Shown here: positions 1 through 5,345 of the stretch, one piece after another
How the letters are laid out: each line of letters opens with the position of its first letter
How positions within the stretch are numbered: position 1 is the stretch's first letter
Assembly: GCA_028709985.1 (NCBI GenBank)
Contig: JAQUTB010000147.1
Location: forward strand, 1-5,345
DNA: 5,345 nt
Reading direction: 5' to 3'
Source of the DNA: Dethiosulfovibrio sp.
Lineage (GTDB): Bacteria; Synergistota; Synergistia; Synergistales; Dethiosulfovibrionaceae
Notes under the pieces: model-generated
What the model was told of the DNA's origin: nothing
The model's database searches: none
What the model saw: only the letters and a program-made list of their open reading frames with translations
Position numbers and translations under genes: made by a program

Positions 1-1404
1 GGACCGGAGATAATAGGCAAGTACTACGGCGAGAGCGAACAGAGGCTGAGACAGGTCTTCGAGGAGGCCCAGGCCCACGCCCCGTCCATAATCTTCATAG
101 ACGAGATAGACGCCATAGCCCCAAAGAGGGAGGAGATGGGAGGGGAAAAGCAGGTTGAGCGCCGCGTCGTGGCTCAGCTGCTGGCCCTTATGGACGGCCT
201 CCAGGCCAGGGGACAGATAGTTGTCATCGCCGCCACAAACCTTCCAAACAGCATAGATCCGGCTCTCCGACGGCCGGGGCGTTTCGACAGAGAGGTCCCT
301 GTCCCCATCCCCGACAGGAAGGGCAGGGAGGAGATACTCCAGATCCACACCAGAGGTATGCCCCTGGCCCGGGACGTGGACCTTATAAGGATCGCCGAGG
401 TAACACACGGCTTCGTGGGGGCGGACCTTGAGGTTCTCGCCAAGGAGGCCGCCATGGCGGCCCTCAGGGGCATAATGCCCTCCATGGACTTCGAGGACCC
501 TCAGGTTCCCTACGACAGGCTCAGGACCATGGAGATAGACATGAAGAACTTCTCGTCCGCCCTCAGGGAGGTCGAGCCTTCGGCGATAAGGGAGGTCTTC
601 GTGGAGAGGCCCAACGTCACATGGGACGACGTAGGAGGGTTGGAGGAGGTCACAGGGGAGCTCAGGGAGGCGGTCCAGTGGCCCCTGGAGCACGGCGACG
701 TGTTTCGACGGTTTAGGATCTCTCCCCCTAAGGGAATAATGATCCACGGACCATCTGGGACGGGAAAGACCCTTCTGGTGAAGGCCCTGGCCAGGGAGAG
801 CGGGGCAAACTACATCTCCGTAAAGGGCCCATCCCTGATGTCCCGCTTCGTGGGCGAGAGCGAAAGGGCCATAAGGGAGGTATTCAGAAAGGCGAAACAG
901 GCGGCTCCGTCGCTGCTGTGCTTCGACGAGATAGAGTCGCTGGTCCCGGTGAGGGGAAAGGACGGAGGGGCCTCTTCCCAGTTCACCGATCGGGTTATAA
1001 GCCAGTTTCTCTCCGAGATGGGCGGCATGGAGGACATGGACGGGGTTATGGTCCTGGCCACCACCAACAGGATAGACCTGATAGACCCGGCGATGTTCAG
1101 CTCTGGCAGGTTCGACATGGTCATAGAGCTTCCCCTGCCGGACCACGACGGCAGAAGGGCCATATTCCAGATCAACCTCAGGGAGAAGCCCCTGGCCGAG
1201 GACGTGGACATGGGATACCTGGCAAAGGCCACAGAGGGATGCACCGGAGGGGATATATCCATGATATGCCGAATGGCCACCACCGACGCTGTGAGGGAGT
1301 ACATAAGGGCGGGAGAAAAAGGACAGCCCACTGTGGAGATGAGGCATTTCCAGAAAGTGCTGGCGTCCAGGGGAAGGAAAAATACGTTAAAAGAGCCTCA
1401 GTAA
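1..1404 (+). CDS. CDC48/VAT-family double AAA+ ATPase, 5'-truncated by window edge
   Basis: The frame is open from base 1 and ends at TAA 1402-1404, giving 467 visible residues. The N-domain and the D1 Walker A lie upstream of the window. Visible D1 parts are the pore loop GKYYGESE (residues 6-13), Walker B IIFIDEID (30-37), sensor 1 AATN (77-80) and the arginine-finger block RRPGRFDRE (90-98). After an inter-domain linker comes D2: a [10 protein letters not shown] entry motif, Walker A GPSGTGKT (250-257), an FVGESE pore region, Walker B LLCFDEIE (305-312), sensor 1 ATTNR (353-357) and FSSGRFD (366-372). Known members are hexameric unfoldases that thread proteins through a central pore using ATP; the aromatic D1 pore loop fits this. 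The sequence resembles archaeal VAT closely, so ancient transfer is plausible (inference). In D2 the first of the two arginines of the usual RPGR motif is serine, while the second remains. There is no C-terminal HbYX motif (it ends LKEPQ), so proteasome docking of that type is not indicated. Its cellular substrate is unknown. Confidence 0.95.
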   Translation, partial: GPEIIGKYYGESEQRLRQVFEEAQAHAPSIIFIDEIDAIAPKREEMGGEKQVERRVVAQLLALMDGLQARGQIVVIAATNLPNSIDPALRRPGRFDREVPVPIPDRKGREEILQIHTRGMPLARDVDLIRIAEVTHGFVGADLEVLAKEAAMAALRGIMPSMDFEDPQVPYDRLRTMEIDMKNFSSALREVEPSAIREVFVERPNVTWDDVGGLEEVTGELREAVQWPLEHGDVFRRFRISPPKGIMIHGPSGTGKTLLVKALARESGANYISVKGPSLMSRFVGESERAIREVFRKAKQAAPSLLCFDEIESLVPVRGKDGGASSQFTDRVISQFLSEMGGMEDMDGVMVLATTNRIDLIDPAMFSSGRFDMVIELPLPDHDGRRAIFQINLREKPLAEDVDMGYLAKATEGCTGGDISMICRMATTDAVREYIRAGEKGQPTVEMRHFQKVLASRGRKNTLKEPQ

Positions 1405-1412
1405 GACGAAAA

Positions 1413-1451
1413 CAGGGAGAGGATCTCTAGAGAGCCTCTCCCTGCTCTTTT
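1413..1451 (+). terminator. Rho-independent terminator after the CDC48-type gene
   Basis: CAGGGAGAGG (1413-1422) pairs perfectly with CCTCTCCCTG (1435-1444). The inner palindrome TCTCTAGAGA (1424-1433) adds about 3 more pairs across an A/G mismatch, leaving a CTAG loop. CTCTTTT follows directly. The hairpin starts 8 bases after the stop codon. On the other strand the stem is followed by TTTT (complement of 1409-1412), so it may also stop minus-strand transcripts that run past the aminotransferase gene. Confidence 0.85.
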
Positions 1452-1458
1452 AAGGGAA

Positions 1459-1699
1459 ATCCCTAAAAACTCACGCTTGAGTCCCCTAGGAGAGATCGTC
1501 CCGACGGAGCCCGTTCGAGCCTGTATTTTTGACATTCCGTCGTGTAGTACGAATGGGGCGACAGGAAGTCGCCCCAAGCCGAGGGGCACAGGACGTACCC
1601 TCCGAGGCGGTTCGTACGGAACAGGAAGGTCAAAAATACGTCCAGGCGAGACAGGGCTCAGGCGGGACGATCTCTCCGAGGAGCAACGTTTTTAGAGAT
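1459..1699. repeat. Long imperfect inverted repeat folding into a branched hairpin
   Basis: The two halves of this 241-bp intergenic stretch are imperfect reverse complements. Paired blocks from outside in: 1459-1470 (ATCCCTAAAAAC) with 1688-1699, 11 of 12; 1489-1503 (GGAGAGATCGTCCCG) with 1663-1677, 15 of 15; 1507-1512 with 1654-1659; 1519-1523 with 1643-1647; 1524-1538 (TATTTTTGACATTCC) with 1624-1638, 14 of 15; 1547-1553 (GTACGAA) with 1611-1617. Inside are two smaller hairpins: TGGGGCGAC/GTCGCCCCA (1554-1576, loop AGGAA) and GAGGG/CCCTC (1581-1602). The mismatches gather into internal loops between blocks, as in a structured RNA, although a decayed mobile repeat would look similar. No transposase, RNase P, tmRNA or SRP signature was recognised, and I saw no flanking target duplication. 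It sits between the convergent 3' ends of the ATPase and aminotransferase genes. Function is unknown. Confidence 0.8.
1535..1628 (+). ncRNA. Candidate CsrA-binding RNA segment (apical part of the inverted repeat)
   Basis: Read on the plus strand, the tip of the structure contains CAGGAAG (1562-1568), CAGGACG (1589-1595) and CAGGAAG (1622-1628). Each fits the CAGGA(U/A/C)G repeat described for the CsrA-sequestering RNA CsrB. The first is shown as an AGGAA loop closed by AC/GU pairs on a GC-rich stem, much like the ACANGGANGU consensus less one loop base. The second lies in the loop of the 1581-1602 hairpin. The third would be in a duplex. No clear promoter precedes it, and AGG-rich strings are common in this genome, so chance is a real alternative. 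No CsrA gene is visible in the window. Confidence 0.25.
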
Positions 1700-1702
1700 A
1701 CA

Positions 1703-2883
1703 CTAAAGGCTCTGAGCCAGGACCTGACCCAGCCTTCGGATGCCCTCTTTTAGCCGGTCCTCGCTTACACCGGAGAAGTTCAGCCTCATGTAGTTCTCGT
1801 GGCCTGGCTCGGCGAAGAAAGCCCCTCCTGGCACGAAGGCCACCTTGTGCTCCTCAACTGCCACCTTGAAAACGTCCCTGGCGTTGATCCCCTCGGGAAG
1901 CTCGACCCAGGCGAAAAGCCCTCCGGCAGGTGGATTAACCACCGCCCCCTTGGGGAAGAACTGGCCGATAGCCTCCATCATGACCGACAGCCTCTTCCTG
2001 TAGACCTGACAGATTTTCTCCACGTGAAGGTCCAGGTCGAACATCTCCATATATGCCACGATCTGGGCCTGGTGGAGTGTCGAGGAACATAGGATGTCGT
2101 TTTGTTTCATATCGGCAAACTTAGACAGTATCTCCGGAGCCGCGATCATCCAGGCCACCCTCATGCCGGGACAGAAGATCTTGGAGAATGAGCCAAGGGA
2201 AATAACCACCCCGGTGGTGTCGAAGCTCTTTATTGAGGGAGGGCAGGGCCCGTCGAAACGAAGCTCCCCGTAGGGGTTGTCCTCCAAGGCGGAACCCCGT
2301 ACCGCCCGACGACCTCAGCGAAGGCCTTTCTGCGATCCACAGACCAATCTATCCCGGTTGGGTTTTGGAAGTCCGGGTTGACGTAGACCATCCTGACATC
2401 CTCTATCTCCTTGAGCTTCCTCTCTAAGTCCTCTATTACCATGCCGTCCTTGTCCGTCTCGACGCCGACGAACCTGGCCCCGTAGGTCTTGAAGGCCCCA
2501 AGGGCTCCGAGATATGTCGGGCTCTCGCACAACACCACCGACCCCTCGTCCAAAAAGACCTTGCCTGCCATGTCCAGGGCCTGTTGTGAGCCGTTTGTTA
2601 TGAGCACCTCCTCGGCCTTGGCGGGGGTGCGGTATTTCTCTGTCATCCTCTTCGCCACGATCTCCCTCAGCCTGGGATCCCCGTAGGCGGAGGAGTACTG
2701 AAGGGCTCTACGTCCCTCCCTGTCCAAAACCAGAGCCGTAGCCAACTTGATATCGTCTATGGGGAACAGCTCCGGCGCAGGAAGTCCTCCTGCGAGGGAA
2801 AGTATCTCAGGGTCCGACAGGGCCTTGAGGATATCGCCTATATCGGACGTATCGCACCATTCGACTCTCTTTGAATATCTCAT
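1703..2883 (-). pseudogene. PLP-dependent class I/II aminotransferase (LysN-like), frameshifted
   Basis: Two minus-strand reading frames form one fold-type I aminotransferase. The N-terminal part (2883 down to about 2290) carries SLAGGLPAPELFP, the YSSAYGDPRLRE segment, ITNGSQQALD, SPTYLGA and VNPDFQNPTG, which contribute to the cofactor and substrate site. The C-terminal part (about 2287 to the TAG at 1703-1705) carries EDNPYGELRF and SLGSFSKIFCPGMRVAW, whose SFSK lysine should hold PLP. They join at VP(?)LEDNPYG, where one base is missing between about 2292 and 2285. Adding one base gives about 393 residues, the usual family length. As sequenced, translation runs off into an unrelated tail and stops at 2230, before the PLP lysine, so the product would be inactive. 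The start ATG at 2883 is chosen over a TTG at 2892 because GGGAG lies 9 bases upstream. The closest remembered families are 2-aminoadipate/aromatic aminotransferases; the exact substrate cannot be read. A sequencing error is possible. Confidence 0.85.
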
Positions 2884-2892
2884 AAGTAACAA

Positions 2893-2897
2893 CTCCC
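2893..2897 (-). promoter_or_regulatory. Ribosome binding site of the aminotransferase gene
   Basis: GGGAG on the minus strand lies 9 bases before the ATG at 2883. It abuts the alternative TTG at 2892 with no spacer, which decides in favour of the ATG start. Confidence 0.65.
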
Positions 2898-2910
2898 ATC
2901 TGAAACCTTG

Positions 2911-2920
2911 CCCCTAGGGG
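2911..2920. repeat. Perfect 10-bp palindrome CCCCTAGGGG
   Basis: This self-complementary site lies in the 55-bp gap between argH and the aminotransferase gene. It falls about 10-20 bases downstream of the transcription start predicted from the promoter at 2938-2966, a position that suits an operator. Without a loop it is not a good RNA hairpin. The binding protein, if any, is unknown. Confidence 0.35.
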
Positions 2921-2937
2921 ATAAAAAAATTGCGTGA

Positions 2938-2966
2938 ATTATACTTCTTCAGCTCTGTCCTGTAAA
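2938..2966 (-). promoter_or_regulatory. Sigma-70-type promoter for the aminotransferase, inside the end of argH
   Basis: On the minus strand, TTTACA (2966-2961) is followed by exactly 17 bases and then TATAAT (2943-2938). This is 5 of 6 and 6 of 6 to consensus with optimal spacing. The predicted start is the A at about 2931 or 2930, giving a leader of about 47 bases. The -10 box overlaps the argH stop codon (2941-2939). It would let the aminotransferase be expressed independently of argG and argH. Confidence 0.65.
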
Positions 2967-4354
2967 GAGCTGCCACCGGTCTTTACTCTCCCCAGGATCT
3001 CCCTACCCTTCTCTATCTGATGCGACACCTGTCTGAAGCCGGTCCCACCGAGGGTGTCCCTCCTGATTACCGCGGCCTCAAGGTCCACCATTGGCAGCAG
3101 GTCTTCCCCGGTCTCCTGCCCCAAAAATTCCTTGAACTGGTCTAGGGTAAGGTCGAAAAGGCTCATGCCCTCCCTGACGCACCAGCCACCCAGGCTTCCG
3201 ACCCTGTGATGGGCCTCCCTGAAGGGGACCCCCTTGGTAACAAGGTACTCGGCTACGTCCGTCGCCAGAGCCATACCGTCGGAGAAGCTCTCGGCCGCCC
3301 TGTCCACATCGACCTCGACGGACTTTATCAGGGGAGGGAGTACGCCTAGGATGTGGGACAGAACATCGAAGGTCGCGAAGAGGCCTCTTTTATCCTCCTG
3401 GAGATCGCGGTTATAGGTCATGGGTAACCCCTTTAGGGTTATCAAAAGGTCCAACATGTGACCTATTACCTGGCCGGTCCTCCCCCTGATAAGCTCCAGC
3501 ACGTCCGGGTTCTTCTTCTGGGGCATTATGCTCGACCCGGTGCAGAACCCATCGGGCAGCTTGACCCAGCCGAACTCGGAGCTGAAGTAGATTATCAGGT
3601 CCTCCGCCAGCCTGCTACAGTGTACGGCGAACATGGAGGCGAAGCTCAGGACATCGTAGATATAGTCCCTCTGACCTACCCCGTCCATGCTGTTCTCGCA
3701 GGGGCGGGAAAATCCAAGTATCTGGGACGTATACTCCCTGTCCAGGGGCAGTGTGGAGCCGGCCAGCGCCCCACATCCCAGAGGACACTCGTCGGAGCTG
3801 TCCCTGGCGAAGTCCAGCCTTTTCAGGTCCCTGGAGAAGGCCTGAAAGTGGGCCATCCAGAAGTGTCCCATGCTTATAGGCTGGGCCTGTTGTAGGTGGG
3901 TATAGCCCGGTACTATGACCTCTTTGTGGGCCTCGGCCCTGTCCAAAAGGGCTTCCATGAGGTCGCCAAGGCCGTCTTTTACCCCCTGGAGTTGGTCCTT
4001 TACGTATAGCCTCATGGTGGTCCCTACCTGGTCGTTCCTGCTTCTTCCGGTATGAAGCCTGGCCCCGGCGGAGCCTATTTTCTCGGTGAGCCGGCTTTCC
4101 AGGTTCATGTGGACGTCCTCCAGCTCCTGGTCAGGCACGAACTCGCCCCTGTCTATCTCCTCCAGGATGGACCGAAAGCCATCCCTTATGGCGTCGAGCT
4201 CGTCCTGAGCTATAAGGCCCTGCTTGGCCAACATCTCACCGTGGGCTAGACTACCCCTTATATCCCATTTGGCCAGACGCCAGTCCAGGTCCAGCGACTG
4301 GGAAAAACCCTGAACACGACCGTCGGTGTTTTGGGAAAAACGGCCCTTCCACAT
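2939..4354 (-). CDS. argH: Argininosuccinate lyase
   Basis: This cytoplasmic enzyme splits argininosuccinate into arginine and fumarate, the last step of arginine synthesis. The product has 471 residues, close to the family norm of about 460. Hallmarks in order are N-terminal MWKGRF, HTGRSRNDQ (101-109), GYTHLQQAQP (150-159) with the catalytic histidine at 153, and the fumarate-lyase superfamily loop GSSIMPQKKNP (273-283) with its catalytic serine. Family members act as homotetramers whose active sites combine three subunits. The start is set at ATG 4354 because AGGAG lies 8 bases upstream and the homology begins there; an upstream in-frame start at 4426 would translate through the preceding hairpin. 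Residues 221-231 read NSMDGVGQRDY where many homologues have NSLDAVSDRDF, a modest divergence. It lies 81 bp downstream of argG on the same strand. A strong promoter for the next gene overlaps its 3' end. Confidence 0.96.
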   Translation of the reverse strand: MWKGRFSQNTDGRVQGFSQSLDLDWRLAKWDIRGSLAHGEMLAKQGLIAQDELDAIRDGFRSILEEIDRGEFVPDQELEDVHMNLESRLTEKIGSAGARLHTGRSRNDQVGTTMRLYVKDQLQGVKDGLGDLMEALLDRAEAHKEVIVPGYTHLQQAQPISMGHFWMAHFQAFSRDLKRLDFARDSSDECPLGCGALAGSTLPLDREYTSQILGFSRPCENSMDGVGQRDYIYDVLSFASMFAVHCSRLAEDLIIYFSSEFGWVKLPDGFCTGSSIMPQKKNPDVLELIRGRTGQVIGHMLDLLITLKGLPMTYNRDLQEDKRGLFATFDVLSHILGVLPPLIKSVEVDVDRAAESFSDGMALATDVAEYLVTKGVPFREAHHRVGSLGGWCVREGMSLFDLTLDQFKEFLGQETGEDLLPMVDLEAAVIRRDTLGGTGFRQVSHQIEKGREILGRVKTGGSSLQDRAEEV

Positions 4355-4362
4355 AAAAATCT

Positions 4363-4367
4363 CTCCT
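4363..4367 (-). promoter_or_regulatory. Ribosome binding site of argH
   Basis: AGGAG, within GAGAGGAGAG on the minus strand, lies 8 bases before the ATG at 4354. This fixes the start and removes a spurious 24-residue N-terminal extension. Confidence 0.8.
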
Positions 4368-4374
4368 CTCAAAT

Positions 4375-4414
4375 AAAAAAACCCAAAAGGGATCCCGGAT
4401 GTTCCGAGATCCCT
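4375..4414 (-). terminator. Terminator or attenuator hairpin between argG and argH
   Basis: On the minus strand AGGGATC (4414-4408) pairs with GATCCCT (4394-4388), 7 of 7. After a mismatch, CGGA (4406-4403) pairs with TCCG (4399-4396), closing a 3-base loop. TTT GGG TTTTTTT follows, so the T-tract is interrupted by GGG. A small alternative hairpin CCC-TTTT-GGG leads straight into the T7 run and shares bases with the main stem. It begins about 21 bases after the argG stop. Partial termination would lower argH relative to argG, or the structure may be switchable; no leader peptide or ligand-binding domain is visible. Confidence 0.65.
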
Positions 4415-4435
4415 ATAGGATAGCACGAGGCTAAA

Positions 4436-5345
4436 TTAGCAGGAAACCGACAGTGAATGGGCCTTCTCCTGATCCTGCTTATGGGTCTGCTTCCAGGTCT
4501 TAAGGGGCAGTCCCCAGACCTTTATGAATCCAACCGCGGCGGAGTGGTCGAAGGCGTCGTCCTCCGAGTAGGTCGCCAGGTCGTGGTGATAGACCGACTT
4601 ATCCGACTTTATGCCTGTAACTGTGGCCATGCCCTTGAAGAGCTTCACACGGACGGTCCCGCTGACCGTCTCCTGTGTCTTGTCTATGAATGCGTCGATG
4701 GCCTCCTTCAGCGGAGAGAACCAGTATCCGGTGTAGGCTAGCTCGGCGAACTGAGGCTCAAGCTGCTTCTTGACCATGAGGACGTCCTTGGCGAGGGTCA
4801 TGGTCTCCAAAGCCCGATGGGCGGCTATCAAGGTAACGGCGGCAGGGCACTCGTAAACCTCACGGCTCTTGAACCCGACCAAACGATCCTCAAGCATATC
4901 TATACGTCCAACACCATGAGCTCCAGCCATGGAACGAAGCTTGAGTATCAGGGAGACCCCGTCCATAGCCTCACCGTTCAGTGCCACAGGGATGCCCTTT
5001 TCGAAGGTTATCTCCACGTTCTCCGGCTCGTTGGGAGCCACCTCCTGAGAGATCGATATCTCAAAGGCGTCCTCAGGGCACTCGTTCCACGGATCCTCGA
5101 GGGCTCCGCACTCTATGGCCCGCCCCCATAGGTTCTCGTCTATGCTGTAGGGGGACTCCACCGACGCCCCGACCTCTATGTCGTGTTCCTTGGCGTACTG
5201 TATCTCCGCCTCACGGCTGAAATGCCAATCCCGAACCGGCGCCACCACCTCAAGCTCAGGGTTCAGGGCCCCTATGGCCACCTCAAAACGGACCTGGTCC
5301 TGTCCTTTTCCGGTGCAACCGTGGGCCACCGCCACGGCTCCCTCG
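4436..5345 (-). CDS. argG: Argininosuccinate synthase, N-terminus outside the window
   Basis: The enzyme joins citrulline and aspartate, using ATP, to form argininosuccinate in the cytoplasm. The visible frame runs from codon 5344-5342 to TAA at 4438-4436, 302 residues of about 400. The N-terminal ATP-binding PP-loop (SGGLDTS region) lies beyond the edge. Seen here are AHGCTGKGQDQVRFE (visible residues 7-21), RDWHFSREAEI, SIDENLWGRAIECGALEDPW, GVGRIDMLEDRLVGFKSREVYE, GYWFSPLKEAIDAF and FDHSAAVGFIKVWGLP, all typical of ArgG. In the signature GxTxKGND the asparagine is glutamine (codon 5302-5300). In known structures that residue belongs to the aspartate-binding set, so the change is notable but conservative. 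The C-terminus adds a polar tail after WGLP. argH follows on the same strand. Confidence 0.95.
   Translation of the reverse strand, partial: EGAVAVAHGCTGKGQDQVRFEVAIGALNPELEVVAPVRDWHFSREAEIQYAKEHDIEVGASVESPYSIDENLWGRAIECGALEDPWNECPEDAFEISISQEVAPNEPENVEITFEKGIPVALNGEAMDGVSLILKLRSMAGAHGVGRIDMLEDRLVGFKSREVYECPAAVTLIAAHRALETMTLAKDVLMVKKQLEPQFAELAYTGYWFSPLKEAIDAFIDKTQETVSGTVRVKLFKGMATVTGIKSDKSVYHHDLATYSEDDAFDHSAAVGFIKVWGLPLKTWKQTHKQDQEKAHSLSVSC

Noticed and set aside
810..1331. Long open frame on the minus strand opposite the ATPase gene
   Set aside because: It lies entirely antisense to clearly conserved AAA+ motifs and its translation shows no recognisable family; codon bias of the real gene keeps the frame open.
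918..1430. Open frame in another plus-strand frame over D2 of the ATPase
   Set aside because: Glycine/arginine-rich low-complexity translation, overlaps conserved D2 coding, and runs into the terminator hairpin.
1529..1534. TTGACA as a -35 box for a plus-strand transcript
   Set aside because: No acceptable -10 box lies 16-18 bases downstream, and the hexamer is part of a paired arm of the inverted repeat.
1459..1699. Insertion sequence or CRISPR array in the convergent gap
   Set aside because: No transposase fragment, no clear target-site duplication at the ends, and no regularly spaced direct repeats; a MITE remains possible only through copy-number evidence.
1477..1753. Short plus-strand frames across the inverted-repeat element (1477-1695 and 1529-1753)
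   Set aside because: No ribosome binding site, no family resemblance, and the inverted symmetry of the DNA accounts for the composition; the second runs into the antisense of the aminotransferase gene.
2285..2298. Programmed -1 frameshift in the aminotransferase
   Set aside because: The local sequence GGGGTTCCGCCTTGG has no X-XXY-YYZ slippery heptamer that preserves pairing, so a mutation or sequencing error is simpler.
2933..2949. ArgR (ARG box) half site GTGAATTATAC near the argH stop
   Set aside because: Only one half resembles the TGAAT...ATTCA pattern; the other half does not fit, and the bases are better explained as the TATAAT box.
2923..2953. Terminator at the end of argH ending in T7
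   Set aside because: The only stem is a weak, bulged GC-TGAA/TTCA-GC pairing; the T-run is more coherent as the initial transcribed region of the promoter.
3458..3895. Plus-strand 145-codon frame opposite argH
   Set aside because: Antisense to the conserved lyase core with no family resemblance or ribosome binding site.
4355..4426. Longer argH start at 4426 adding 24 residues
   Set aside because: The extension is encoded by the hairpin and T-tract, and a good AGGAG sits correctly for the ATG at 4354, where family similarity begins.

Overview
The window looks bacterial, with GC-rich genes that favour AGG for arginine and ATA for isoleucine. It carries a bacterial homologue of the archaeal/eukaryotic CDC48 (VAT/p97) ATPase beside arginine-biosynthesis genes. 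CDC48-type double AAA+ ATPases occur in only some bacterial groups. Together with the codon habits, this fits the Synergistota (for example a Dethiosulfovibrio-like organism). That assignment comes from recollection of family distribution and not from any database search.

Layout: (1) 1-1404, plus strand: the C-terminal 467 residues of a CDC48-family ATPase whose 5' end lies outside the window, followed at once by a strong hairpin terminator (1413-1451). (2) 1405-1702: a convergent intergenic region of 298 bp without a credible gene. From 1459 to 1699 it is filled by a long imperfect inverted repeat that can fold into a branched hairpin; its two apical loops show AGGA motifs. (3) 1703-2883, minus strand: a PLP-dependent class I/II aminotransferase (LysN/2-aminoadipate aminotransferase-like) split by a one-base frameshift near 2285-2292. 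(4) 2939-4354, minus: argH, argininosuccinate lyase, complete. (5) 4436-5345, minus: argG, argininosuccinate synthase, missing its N-terminus at the window edge.

ArgG and ArgH catalyse the last two steps of arginine synthesis: citrulline plus aspartate to argininosuccinate, then cleavage to arginine and fumarate. They lie in order on the same strand, but an 81-bp gap between them holds a terminator-like hairpin, so argH expression may be attenuated relative to argG. The aminotransferase lies downstream in the same direction but appears to have its own promoter (TTTACA, 17 bp, TATAAT) embedded in the last codons of argH. A T7 tract and the palindrome CCCCTAGGGG lie just past the predicted start site.

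The most unusual item is the structured intergenic element at 1459-1699, which no coding gene explains. It could be a small regulatory RNA (possibly CsrA-binding), a MITE-like repeat, or an elaborate bidirectional 3' structure; sequence alone does not decide between these.
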